Position numbers and translations under genes: made by a program
In this document: positions 7,333-14,212 of the stretch, piece after piece
Position numbering within the stretch: the stretch's first letter is position 1
Layout of the letters: each line of letters opens with the position of its first letter
The notes under the pieces: model-generated
Told to the model about the DNA's origin: nothing
Seen by the model: only the letters and a program-made list of their open reading frames with translations
Databases searched by the model: none
NCBI GenBank assembly: GCA_023431045.1
Contig: JAEYXZ010000016.1
Coordinates: 1-21,221 of the forward strand
Reading direction: 5' to 3'
DNA: 21,221 bases
Source: Bacillota bacterium
GTDB lineage: Bacteria > Bacillota_I > Bacilli_A > Acholeplasmatales > Acholeplasmataceae

Positions 7333-7918
7333 AGTTGTCTTGAGATTTTCTTGATTTTTTAGCTAACTTAGCTTCTTCTTTAGCGAGTTTAGCATCTTCC
7401 TTGGATTGAATTTTAGCCGCTTTAGCTTCAGCTGCTTTTTGTTTTTCGTCTCGCATTCTTAAGGTGTCTTCAGCGATGAATAAGCGTGTACCTAATTTGA
7501 TTTCAGCATCTGATATGAAATCAAGTGTGACATATTGTCTTTCGAAGGATTGACCGCGTTTAAGTTGATCACCTTCTTGTGATACGGAAATCTTTTTGAC
7601 TTCTTTTGCAAAGTATACAACTTTTCCTGCTAATTTAACCTTTGGTCCGTCAATTGCTCTGAGTAGTTCTGTCATACCATGACTGTCTGATAGCCAAGCA
7701 TTTTCTCCACGAACAACAATGGCTTCATCGGTTGCTTCACAACGGAAAGCAGCTCCTGATTTGGCACTCGTATTAACCTTGCCAACTTTAACATAGCTTT
7801 TACGTCTTCTTAATATCAATATTAGATGCATGAGAATAACGAGAAATACAACTCCCCCGATAATCGCCCATTCCATCCATCCAAAAGTCATCGGATCTAG
7901 TCCATTTTGAAATGGCAT
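7331..7918 (-). CDS. Single-pass membrane protein of unknown function
   Basis: I do not recognise the family of this 195-aa protein. It has a short N-terminus, one membrane helix at about 17-36 followed by RRRK (a stop-transfer signal placing the C-terminus inside), and a soluble, probably beta-rich part at about 45-150. The last 35 residues are rich in Lys, Ala and Glu with repeated KLAKEEAK-type units, probably helical or coiled-coil. The start ATG at 7918 has GGGAGGT correctly spaced, and a promoter lies 35-65 bases upstream. It is first in a likely operon with the secreted nuclease and tag. It could be a membrane scaffold or an export-associated factor; that is speculation from position. 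Confidence 0.75.
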   Translation of the reverse strand: MPFQNGLDPMTFGWMEWAIIGGVVFLVILMHLILILRRRKSYVKVGKVNTSAKSGAAFRCEATDEAIVVRGENAWLSDSHGMTELLRAIDGPKVKLAGKVVYFAKEVKKISVSQEGDQLKRGQSFERQYVTLDFISDAEIKLGTRLFIAEDTLRMRDEKQKAAEAKAAKIQSKEDAKLAKEEAKLAKKSRKSQDN

Positions 7919-7954
7919 ATAATACCTCCCACACTTATTTCTAAGTTTAGATTA

Positions 7955-7982
7955 ATTATAACAAAATATCGAAAAATTACAA
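7955..7982 (-). promoter_or_regulatory. Sigma-A-type promoter of the membrane protein-nuclease-tag operon
   Basis: On the minus strand TTGTAA (7982-7977) and a perfect TATAAT (7960-7955) are 16 bases apart, placing the transcript start near 7948 and giving a leader of about 30 bases before the start at 7918. The rest of the gene-free stretch 7919-8115 contains only the terminator at 8062-8096 and no convincing gene. Confidence 0.6.
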
Positions 7983-8061
7983 GTAAGAGTACCCATACAA
8001 ACGCCTTCAGCATCATGACTTATGCCCAGTATTTCAAATATGATTAACCCCAACCATATAA

Positions 8062-8096
8062 ACAAAAGACGAAAGTGGGAAGGTTTCGTCTTTTGT
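8062..8096 (-). terminator. Rho-independent terminator of the RsgI-domain lipoprotein gene
   Basis: A perfect 13-bp stem, ACAAAAGACGAAA (8062-8074) and its complement (8084-8096), with a 9-base loop, lies 20 bases past the lipoprotein stop codon. The T-rich 3' arm followed by TTATAT on the minus strand fits a terminator. It closes the sigma/anti-sigma/lipoprotein cluster. Confidence 0.82.
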
Positions 8097-8115
8097 CGGT
8101 GTTTTACTAAATTAC

Positions 8116-9153
8116 TTATTCTTGATTTTGATTTTGCCAGTTTTCAATTTCATCACGATATTGTTCTTTATTCCGATTTCGATTTTGCATGAAATTTTCT
8201 ACATGATCTTTGAAACTGTTTTGACGGAAATTAAACATTTCACGAATTTGAACTCGTAGTTCTAAGCTTGCTTGATGGAATGAGTCACGTAGGGTCGAAA
8301 TTTCTAGATGAAGTTCACTTTGAAGTGCTAATAATTCATCTTCTAGAGCGCTAATTTCTAAGTCTATGGATACAATCGTTTCTAAGATTGCCGGTTTTTC
8401 TTCTTCGGTTGCAGTTTCAAGCAATAATTCTTGTTCTGCTTTCAATGTCACTTTAGCATCAATTTCGACTTCAAGTGCTTGAATGAGTGGTAAATATTCA
8501 TCTCTTATGGCATCTCTTGCGGCAAAGAATTCAGCTCTTAAACTATGAGCAACTGATTTCATTTCCATTTTTGCTTCTTTGATCATTGCTTGGAGTTCTT
8601 TAACTTCTAGTAATAAAGCATCTTCGAGTAATAAATCGTCATTAACGGCTACTGCTGATTTTGCAATTAGAAGGAATCCAGGTGTCACACCATAACTTTC
8701 TGCTTCTGCTAAGAATTCAGGTGAAAATGACTTATCTTGTGCACGACCCATAACTAGGTGATCTTGGAATGATTGATTGATATGTTCTTTTGCTCTCGTC
8801 TTAATTCTTTCCTGTGCTTCTTGGTCATTTGAAATGGTTAAAACTGAAACATAGGTTGCCTCACTATCAACATCGATATATCCAAGGTTAATTGCGGCGT
8901 CTATGATAATATTCATGACAACGTCTAAATCTTTACCTTCAATTTGAAGATCAGTTAATAATACTTCTGCATCCTCATTAAGGGCATTCACATACACAAC
9001 TTTTTCACTCTTGGTAACAATGAATTCCATACTTGGATTAATATCCACTGTCATGTATGTTTCATCTCTGATGTCACTTTTGTTACAAGAAACTAATAGA
9101 ATGACCGCTCCGATCAACAAAACTAAACTTAAGATTGTTTTAATTGGTTTCAT
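8116..9153 (-). CDS. Lipoprotein with RsgI-type (SEAL) extracytoplasmic domain and coiled-coil tail
   Basis: This 345-aa lipoprotein has a signal helix ending in lipobox LVSC (Cys23). Residues 33-115 match the extracytoplasmic domain of RsgI-type anti-sigma factors: YMTVDINPSMEF, then VVYVNALNEDAEVLL and a helix ending AAINLGYI. That domain is known to cleave itself at the Asn-Pro bond in RsgI proteins; here the bond would be Asn39-Pro40. A helical PGFLL..VKELQAMIKEA segment, a long Glu/Leu-rich coiled coil (about 185-300) and an Asn/Gln/Arg-rich tail follow. Unlike RsgI there is no cytoplasmic sigma-binding part. The start is ATG at 9153, 9 bases after AAGGAGG; GTG at 9174 would overlap that site. 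It lies behind an ECF sigma and a candidate anti-sigma gene and has its own copy of their promoter motif, so it is probably a surface sensor or target of that system. Confidence 0.82.
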   Translation of the reverse strand: MKPIKTILSLVLLIGAVILLVSCNKSDIRDETYMTVDINPSMEFIVTKSEKVVYVNALNEDAEVLLTDLQIEGKDLDVVMNIIIDAAINLGYIDVDSEATYVSVLTISNDQEAQERIKTRAKEHINQSFQDHLVMGRAQDKSFSPEFLAEAESYGVTPGFLLIAKSAVAVNDDLLLEDALLLEVKELQAMIKEAKMEMKSVAHSLRAEFFAARDAIRDEYLPLIQALEVEIDAKVTLKAEQELLLETATEEEKPAILETIVSIDLEISALEDELLALQSELHLEISTLRDSFHQASLELRVQIREMFNFRQNSFKDHVENFMQNRNRNKEQYRDEIENWQNQNQE

Positions 9154-9160
9154 TATAGAA

Positions 9161-9196
9161 AACCTCCTTGTCACTTAATATACGGACAAGGAGGTT
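9161..9196 (-). promoter_or_regulatory. RBS-sequestering hairpin overlapping an ECF promoter
   Basis: On the minus strand a perfect 12-bp stem, AACCTCCTTGTC (9196-9185) and GACAAGGAGGTT (9172-9161), encloses a 12-base loop. The 3' arm contains the lipoprotein gene's AAGGAGG; the 5' arm is its exact antidote, CCTCCTT. The loop contains the -10 box of the promoter at 9179-9207, so a transcript started there (about 9172) would lack the 5' arm. Only four Ts follow, so it is a weak terminator at best. Confidence 0.72.
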
Positions 9197-9207
9197 ATTT
9201 TATTGGT
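9179..9207 (-). promoter_or_regulatory. ECF-type promoter of the lipoprotein gene
   Basis: On the minus strand ACCAATAAAA (9207-9198) and CGTATA (9184-9179) are separated by 13 bases. The same two blocks with the same spacing lie before the ECF sigma gene. CGTATA is a classic -10 form for ECF sigma factors (for example SigW of Bacillus). It begins 12 bases after the stop of the anti-sigma gene. Confidence 0.68.
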
Positions 9208-9218
9208 GAAAAATGAAA

Positions 9219-10301
9219 TTAAATCGTAAGAACGGTTTGTTGACGTCCAGATTGTTGTCCATTTCGGCGTTGATTATAACTAAATGGATTGCCATCTTGT
9301 GGTTTGATTGTCATCACATAAAAGTAGAGTCCAGCTTGTTTAATGACGCGAATTGTTATATCACCTTCAAGTGGTTCACTATTGGTTTCGATATGATAAT
9401 GAATTCGCATGATCCGATTTTGGTTTTCAAAACTTGTCTCAATTGTAAAAGTTGATGTCATCCAATTAAGACCCATTGTGATTGTTGTTTTTGTGACATT
9501 ATCCTCAACATCAATCTTCAAACTAACGGTTTCTACAATCTCACCACTTCGATATGTATCAATCATAAATTGATGTGAATCATCTACATTTTGATACTTA
9601 ATCTTAATATAGTTATCGTTATCAATTCTCGTGATCAATTGAAACTCACCGGACACTGAATCTCCTCTTGCATCAATTCGATATGAGTTGTTCGTATCGT
9701 TGATTTCTCCGAAGATTATAAATTCATCTGTTTCCTGATCATTAATCTGATTGAAGATGAGTTCATAAGTATCTTCTTGATTGGTGAAATCTTTCGTATT
9801 AAAACTTAAACGTTTAGCATAACCTTGTTGATTATAGGATTCTATTTTAGCGTCATAGCCTTCGTTACTTGCATAAATTTTTTCTGTTGCACGTAAATAC
9901 TTATTGATGATATCCAATTTAGACTTAATGGTGTCATTTCTTTCAATGATTCCAAGCCCGAATTGTCCGACATCACTCGTATCTTCTTCAAATGATTCCA
10001 TCAAAGACATGGATTGAATACCAGATACGGCCATCACTGTCTCAGGTGATTCAATGGTTGGGTGATCAACTGGAGGTATGGAATCTTTTGGTAATAATAC
10101 AATCATGAAGATGACTGCTGCTAGTGAAACCATCATACCTGAAAAGATTAATTTAAAATTAAACTTTGGTTTATTCGTTTGTGATACAACTTGTTTTTCA
10201 TCTAATTGTTTTTGTCGGTCGATAATCAAAGTTGAAAAGTCTTTCACTTCAATATTCAATGCTGCATCTTTAATTTTTTGTTCAAGTTCTTTCTTATTCA
10301 C
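9219..10301 (-). CDS. Probable membrane anti-sigma factor
   Basis: This is a 360-aa single-pass membrane protein: a helical, charged cytoplasmic N-terminus of about 50 residues, one membrane helix at about 51-70, and a beta-rich extracytoplasmic part of roughly 290 residues ending in a Gln/Arg/Asn-rich tail. This layout, and the overlap with the ECF sigma gene just upstream, are typical of cognate anti-sigma factors. No zinc-binding HxxxCxxC motif is present and I cannot name the family. The start is chosen as GTG at 10301, because AGGTGAT (10312-10306) is well placed for it; GTG at 10310 falls inside that site. Either start overlaps the sigma stop, giving tight translational coupling that would balance the two proteins. 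The alternative is that it is an uncharacterised sensor. Confidence 0.7.
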   Translation of the reverse strand: MNKKELEQKIKDAALNIEVKDFSTLIIDRQKQLDEKQVVSQTNKPKFNFKLIFSGMMVSLAAVIFMIVLLPKDSIPPVDHPTIESPETVMAVSGIQSMSLMESFEEDTSDVGQFGLGIIERNDTIKSKLDIINKYLRATEKIYASNEGYDAKIESYNQQGYAKRLSFNTKDFTNQEDTYELIFNQINDQETDEFIIFGEINDTNNSYRIDARGDSVSGEFQLITRIDNDNYIKIKYQNVDDSHQFMIDTYRSGEIVETVSLKIDVEDNVTKTTITMGLNWMTSTFTIETSFENQNRIMRIHYHIETNSEPLEGDITIRVIKQAGLYFYVMTIKPQDGNPFSYNQRRNGQQSGRQQTVLTI

Positions 10302-10821
10302 TTTGATCACCTACTTTCTTTTGCAACTTCTTAATGGCTTTTTGATAGATCCAAAGAATAGTGCCGATTGGTTTTTTTAGTTCTTTAGCAATTTCTCTAA
10401 ACTTTAATTCATTCACGACATGGAGTAAGACAATTTCCTTTTCAAGGGGTTCGAGCTCATTAACCATGCTCATGATGTCATTTTGATCATCAATTTCATC
10501 TAAATTATTTCTATCATCTGGCGTGTGATCAATGATTTCATCGTCTTGTACTTCTTTTTTACGCTTGTGATACAAATCAATTGCTAAGTGTCTACCAATC
10601 GTTGATAGATATGCATATGGATTCATCCCTGGTTTAAATTGATGAATCTTTTCTAAGAACTTCATATAGGTTTCTTGTAGTAAATCTTCTGCGAGTCCTT
10701 GGTCCTTAACAATCGTTATGATAGCGAAAAAAACTTGTTTCTTGGTGAGATGATAGAACATATCAAAATGTTGATAGTCTTTGTTTTTTAGTTCATGAAT
10801 AATTCCTTGTATTTGATCCAT
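10294..10821 (-). CDS. ECF-family RNA polymerase sigma factor
   Basis: This 175-aa protein has the two-domain architecture of extracytoplasmic-function sigma factors. Region 2 lies at about 15-90 (AEDLLQETYMKFLEKI, then NPYAYLSTIGRHLAIDLYHKRKK), followed by an acidic linker and region 4 at about 118-170 (LEPLEKEIVLLHVVNELKFREIAKELKKPIGTI split over a helix-turn-helix). It would direct RNA polymerase to envelope-linked genes, including its own. An ACCAATAAAA-N13-CGTATA motif 22 bases upstream supports autoregulation. The ribosome site is weak (AAGTGGG). It follows the ribosomal operon but is insulated by a terminator. Although an RsgI-domain gene is nearby, its length and domains are not those of SigI. 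Confidence 0.9.
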   Translation of the reverse strand: MDQIQGIIHELKNKDYQHFDMFYHLTKKQVFFAIITIVKDQGLAEDLLQETYMKFLEKIHQFKPGMNPYAYLSTIGRHLAIDLYHKRKKEVQDDEIIDHTPDDRNNLDEIDDQNDIMSMVNELEPLEKEIVLLHVVNELKFREIAKELKKPIGTILWIYQKAIKKLQKKVGDQSE

Positions 10822-10842
10822 ATTTTTCCCACTTACATCTTA

Positions 10843-10871
10843 TATACGGAATTACAGTCTCTTTTATTGGT
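10843..10871 (-). promoter_or_regulatory. ECF-type promoter of the sigma factor gene
   Basis: On the minus strand ACCAATAAAA (10871-10862), 13 bases, then CGTATA (10848-10843). This duplicates the lipoprotein promoter at 9179-9207 block for block. The transcript would start near 10836, with a leader of about 15 bases. Two independent copies before genes of one cluster suggest recognition by the encoded sigma factor. Confidence 0.68.
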
Positions 10872-10901
10872 ACTCTATCTATATTCTATGATAAAAGATA
10901 C

Positions 10902-10929
10902 AAAAAAAATACCCTTATCAGGGTATTTT
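10902..10929 (-). terminator. Terminator of the ribosomal protein operon
   Basis: On the minus strand a 9-bp stem AAAATACCC/GGGTATTTT with a 6-base loop runs into eight Ts (10909-10902), 18 bases after the rplQ stop. It separates the S10-spc-alpha transcript from the ECF sigma cluster. Confidence 0.9.
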
Positions 10930-10946
10930 ATATGATTTAGTAACGA

Positions 10947-11306
10947 TTAAACAAATTCAATAATTGCCATTGGAGCACCGTCACCTAAACGAGGGACAGT
11001 CTTAATGATTCTTGTGTATCCACCAGAACGTTCAGTATATCTTGGGGCAATTTCTGAAAATAATTTTTGTAAAGCATTTTGACCTTCTTTAACAAGTTCG
11101 AAACGAACTGTTTTTGCAGCTTCACGTCTTGCAGCAAGTGTACCTTGTTTTGCAAGTGAGACTAGCTTATCAGCTGCTCTTTGAAGTGATTTCGCTTTAG
11201 CTTCAGTTGTCATAATGCGGTCGTTAATAATTAAATCAGTAACCAAGTCGCGCATTAAGGCGATTCTTTGGTCAGTTGTACGGCGTAATCTTGATTGTTG
11301 TGCCAT
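10947..11306 (-). CDS. rplQ: 50S ribosomal protein L17
   Basis: A 119-aa bacterial L17, a large-subunit protein near the exit tunnel. It begins MAQQSRLRRTTDQRIALMRDLVTDL, has the MTTEAKAKSLQRAADKLV block, and ends with GDGAPMAIIEFV, all typical of the family. It starts 5 bases after the rpoA stop and is the last gene of the operon, ahead of a strong terminator. Confidence 0.97.
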   Translation of the reverse strand: MAQQSRLRRTTDQRIALMRDLVTDLIINDRIMTTEAKAKSLQRAADKLVSLAKQGTLAARREAAKTVRFELVKEGQNALQKLFSEIAPRYTERSGGYTRIIKTVPRLGDGAPMAIIEFV

Positions 11307-11311
11307 AATTC

Positions 11312-12304
11312 TTACTCCTTGTCTTCGTTGGAATCAAAGTCAAACTTAGATTCCTTATTCGCTGAATGTTCAAATTCTAATCCATGTTCAGCTAGTTTAT
11401 CTTTTAATTCCTTGAATGATTTACGACCAAGACTTCTTAATCTCATGACTTCTTCTTCACTCATTTTCATTAATTCGCCAATGGTTGTAATACCACTACG
11501 TTTTAATGAGTTAAATAGACGTACGGAAAGATCTAATTGTTCAATCTTAGTGTCTGACTTCTTACTTGCTGGTTCTTCAACATCTTCGCGGATGAAATCA
11601 TATTCAGCAGCTTGAGTTGAAATTTTAGTAATAATACTGAAGTAATCAACAAGCATTTTAGATGCAAGTGCTAAAGCATCTTTTGCTTTAATCGCACCAT
11701 TGGTTTGAATTTCCATGGTTAATTCATCTAAATCACCACGAGTTTTTTCAACGTTATAAATAACGCGTTCTACAGGTGTATATAATGAATCAATTGGAAT
11801 TACGCCAACTTCGTATTTAGAATAAACCTTGTTAGCATCAGCTGGAACATATCCCATCCCACGACGAACCGTAACAACCATGGAAAGTTTAGCACCTTCA
11901 GCAAGGGTTGCGATCACTTGGTCTGGATTGATAACTTCGATGCCATCAACTAAATTGAAGTCAGATGCCTTAACGACTGTTGGGCCGTCGACATATAACT
12001 CTAATTTTTGTTCATATAATGGATCTTGTGAATCGACTGAGAATACGACCTTTTTTAAATTTAAGACGATCCCCATGACATCTTCATACACGCCTTCAAT
12101 GGTTGAGAATTCATGGTCGACACCATCAATTTTCACATTGACAATCGCTGCTCCAGGTAATGATGAGAGAAGGACTCTACGTAATGCATTTCCTAAAGTC
12201 AAACCATATCCTCTTTCTAGTGGCTTAATTAAGAAGCGTCCTAGATTGCCATCAGCAGAGATTTCTTCAACTGATGTTGGTTTTTCAAATTTTAAATCTT
12301 TCAC
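11312..12304 (-). CDS. rpoA: RNA polymerase alpha subunit
   Basis: The 330-aa alpha subunit nucleates RNA polymerase assembly. The N-terminal dimerisation domain (RGYGLTLGNALRRVLLSSLPG) and the C-terminal domain that binds UP elements and activators (about 250-320: LDLSVRLFNSLKRSGI, then RSLGRKSFKEL) are both intact. The start is GTG at 12304, 7 bases after an AGGAGG. It lies between rpsK and rplQ as in other bacteria, so polymerase and ribosome synthesis are coupled. The ECF sigma factor encoded 1.5 kb downstream would act on polymerase built with this subunit. Confidence 0.98.
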   Translation of the reverse strand: MKDLKFEKPTSVEEISADGNLGRFLIKPLERGYGLTLGNALRRVLLSSLPGAAIVNVKIDGVDHEFSTIEGVYEDVMGIVLNLKKVVFSVDSQDPLYEQKLELYVDGPTVVKASDFNLVDGIEVINPDQVIATLAEGAKLSMVVTVRRGMGYVPADANKVYSKYEVGVIPIDSLYTPVERVIYNVEKTRGDLDELTMEIQTNGAIKAKDALALASKMLVDYFSIITKISTQAAEYDFIREDVEEPASKKSDTKIEQLDLSVRLFNSLKRSGITTIGELMKMSEEEVMRLRSLGRKSFKELKDKLAEHGLEFEHSANKESKFDFDSNEDKE

Positions 12305-12331
12305 AAGTATACCTCCTAGATAAATCCTAAA

Positions 12332-12718
12332 TTAATTACGTGGACGTTTTGGAGGACGGCAGCCGTTATGAGGTACTGGAGTCACATCCTTAATCGCGGT
12401 AATTTCTAATCCTGCAGCCTGAAGTGAACGGATTGCAGCTTCACGTCCTGGACCAGGACCTTTGACAAATACTTCCACTTTTGCCATACCATTTTCCATT
12501 GCGCCTTTAGCAGCAGCTTCTGATGCTAATTGAGCAGCAAATGGTGTTGATTTTCTGGAACCTTTAATACCTAATGCTCCAGCACTTGACCAAGCGATTG
12601 CGTTTCCTTCTGGGTCAGTAATGGTTACAATGGTATTGTTAAAGGTTGTGTGGATATGTGCAACACCCAGTGGTATATTCTTTCTGATTTTTCTTTTAGT
12701 TGTCTTTTTCTTAGCCAT
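12332..12718 (-). CDS. rpsK: 30S ribosomal protein S11
   Basis: A 128-aa S11, a small-subunit platform protein near the mRNA exit. The family pattern HIHTTFNNTIVTITD, GPGPGREAAIRSLQ and the terminal PHNGCRPPKRPR are all present. It starts 2 bases after the rpsM stop. Its length and sequence are ordinary for the family. Confidence 0.98.
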   Translation of the reverse strand: MAKKKTTKRKIRKNIPLGVAHIHTTFNNTIVTITDPEGNAIAWSSAGALGIKGSRKSTPFAAQLASEAAAKGAMENGMAKVEVFVKGPGPGREAAIRSLQAAGLEITAIKDVTPVPHNGCRPPKRPRN

Positions 12719-12720
12719 GA

Positions 12721-13095
12721 TTATTTACCTGCCGGTTTCTTGTTTGCAATCGGTTTAGCTTTACCCTTACGAGTTCTAGCGTTATTGCGGGTATTTTGAC
12801 CACGTACAGGTAATCCCTTACGATGTCTCATACCACGGTATGATCCGATTTCCATTAAACGTTTGATGTCTAAAGTGGTTTCTCTACGGAGATCCCCTTC
12901 AGTTGTTAATTTAGCGATTTCATTACGAATTAATGCTAATTGTTCATCAGATAAGTCTTTGACTCTGATGTCTTCTGAGATATTGACGCTTGATAAAATG
13001 TTTTTAGCGGTTGAAGCTCCAATACCGTAAATATATTGCAACGAGATAACAACTCGTTTGTCGCGTGGAATATCCACTCCTGCTATTCTTGCCAT
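12721..13095 (-). CDS. rpsM: 30S ribosomal protein S13
   Basis: A 124-aa S13, a head protein contacting tRNA and the 50S subunit. It starts MARIAGVDIPRDKRV, contains the helix-two-turn-helix motif and the basic SYRGMRHRKGLPVRGQ(R)NT-type tail. Its ribosome site AAGGAG overlaps the rpmJ stop codon, coupling the two genes. Confidence 0.98.
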   Translation of the reverse strand: MARIAGVDIPRDKRVVISLQYIYGIGASTAKNILSSVNISEDIRVKDLSDEQLALIRNEIAKLTTEGDLRRETTLDIKRLMEIGSYRGMRHRKGLPVRGQNTRNNARTRKGKAKPIANKKPAGK

Positions 13096-13106
13096 CGGTA
13101 TTCTCC

Positions 13107-13223
13107 TTATCCTTGTCTCTGATTGTGTCTTCTATTTTTCTTATTGATCACGTAAACGCGACCTTTGCGGCGTACGATGATATCATCAGCACTACGCTTT
13201 TTAACGGATGCTCTAACTTTCAT
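13107..13223 (-). CDS. rpmJ: 50S ribosomal protein L36, zinc-free form
   Basis: A 38-aa L36 lying between infA and rpsM, its usual place. It starts MKVRASVKKRS and ends RRHNQRQG; the central RRKGRVYVIN is diagnostic. The start ATG at 13223 follows AAGGAG. The zinc ligands of the usual form (three Cys and one His) are absent: the protein has no cysteine, Ser and Asp standing where the first pair would be. It is thus the zinc-independent (C-minus) paralogue type, here at the main operon locus. Confidence 0.95.
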   Translation of the reverse strand: MKVRASVKKRSADDIIVRRKGRVYVINKKNRRHNQRQG

Positions 13224-13235
13224 GATATGTTCTCC

Positions 13236-13454
13236 TTATTTTTTGCGGTATGTAATGCGACCGCGGCTTAAATCGTAAGGTGATAATTCAACTGTTACTT
13301 TATCACCTGGTAAAATGCGTATGTTGTGAATACGGATTTTACCGGAAACGTGAGCGATCACCATGTGACCATTATTTAGCTCAACTTTAAATTTTGTATT
13401 TGGTAGTACTTCTACGACCTTGGCTTCAACTTCAATTAAGTCTTCTCTTGCCAT
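13236..13454 (-). CDS. infA: Translation initiation factor IF-1
   Basis: A 72-aa OB-fold protein that binds the ribosomal A site during initiation. It shows MAREDLIEVEAKVVEVLPN, then FKVELNNGHMVIAHVSGKIR and DKVTVELSPYDLSRGRITYR, which is typical. It begins 2 bases after the map stop and precedes rpmJ by 12 bases. Confidence 0.98.
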   Translation of the reverse strand: MAREDLIEVEAKVVEVLPNTKFKVELNNGHMVIAHVSGKIRIHNIRILPGDKVTVELSPYDLSRGRITYRKK

Positions 13455-13456
13455 AA

Positions 13457-14212
13457 TTACTCCTTTACTTTTGATAGAATATCATATCCATCTGGTGTAA
13501 CAACAATGGTATGCTCAAAATGAGCACTTGGTTTTTTATCTTGGGTAATCGTCGTCCAATTATCACTTAAGACTCGAACGCGTTTTGTCCCTAGATTAAC
13601 CATTGGTTCAACACATATTGTCATACCTGGACGTAAGATAACATTGATCTTTTCACGACCATAATTTGGAATGGGTGGATCTTCATGGAGACTTTGTCCG
13701 ATACCATGCCCGGTAAAATCTTCAACAATCCCATAACCATAAGGTTTTATATAATTTTCAATTGCTGATGAGATGTCATTAACTGTATTTCCAGGTTTAA
13801 CCATTTGGAGTCCTGCCCAAAGTGATTTTTCAGCCACATCAAGTAATTGTTTGACTTGATTGGATACTTCACCGATTGGGTAAGTCCATGCAGAATCTGC
13901 ATGATATCCTTTATAGTTCACACCAAGGTCAAGTGAGATAATATCGCCATCTTTTAAAATTGCTTTTTTCGATGGGATACCATGGATAATCACTTCATTA
14001 ATGGATGTACAAATGGATTTTGGATATCCATTGTAATCTTTAAATGATGGTGTTGCACCTTTACTTCTAATAAATTCATCAGCAAGTAAATCGAGCTCTG
14101 CTGTTGAGACGCCTGGTTTCATATGTGGCACTAACATTTCTCTTGTTTGTGCTAAGATGTGCCCTGCTTCACGCATGAGCTCGATTTCTCGATTGCTTTT
14201 GATTGAAATCAT
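13457..14212 (-). CDS. map: Methionine aminopeptidase, type I
   Basis: This 251-aa metalloenzyme removes the initiator methionine from new proteins. The five metal ligands of the pita-bread fold are all present: Asp95, Asp106, His169, Glu202 and Glu233. The substrate-side His77 and His176 are also kept. No N-terminal zinc-finger extension is present (type Ia). The start ATG directly follows the adk stop (TAAATG) with no gap, indicating coupling. The secY-adk-map-infA order is standard for Firmicutes and their relatives. Confidence 0.97.
   Translation of the reverse strand: MISIKSNREIELMREAGHILAQTREMLVPHMKPGVSTAELDLLADEFIRSKGATPSFKDYNGYPKSICTSINEVIIHGIPSKKAILKDGDIISLDLGVNYKGYHADSAWTYPIGEVSNQVKQLLDVAEKSLWAGLQMVKPGNTVNDISSAIENYIKPYGYGIVEDFTGHGIGQSLHEDPPIPNYGREKINVILRPGMTICVEPMVNLGTKRVRVLSDNWTTITQDKKPSAHFEHTIVVTPDGYDILSKVKE

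Noticed and set aside
7897..8016. A 39-aa hydrophobic open frame on the minus strand ahead of the unknown membrane protein
   Set aside because: It has no ribosome binding site, contains the likely promoter boxes inside it, and overlaps the start of the next gene; it looks like chance in AT-rich DNA.
9154..9174. GTG at 9174 as start of the RsgI-domain lipoprotein
   Set aside because: It would read through its own AAGGAGG; ATG at 9153 has correct spacing and gives a proper lipoprotein signal.
9161..9196. The 12-bp inverted repeat as a simple terminator of the sigma/anti-sigma transcript
   Set aside because: Only four Ts follow, and the 3' arm is the ribosome site of the next gene; a regulatory hairpin explains it better, though some termination is possible.
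10294..10821. Identifying the sigma factor as SigI because of the nearby RsgI-type domain
   Set aside because: At 175 aa with standard ECF regions 2 and 4, it lacks the longer C-terminal part expected of SigI.
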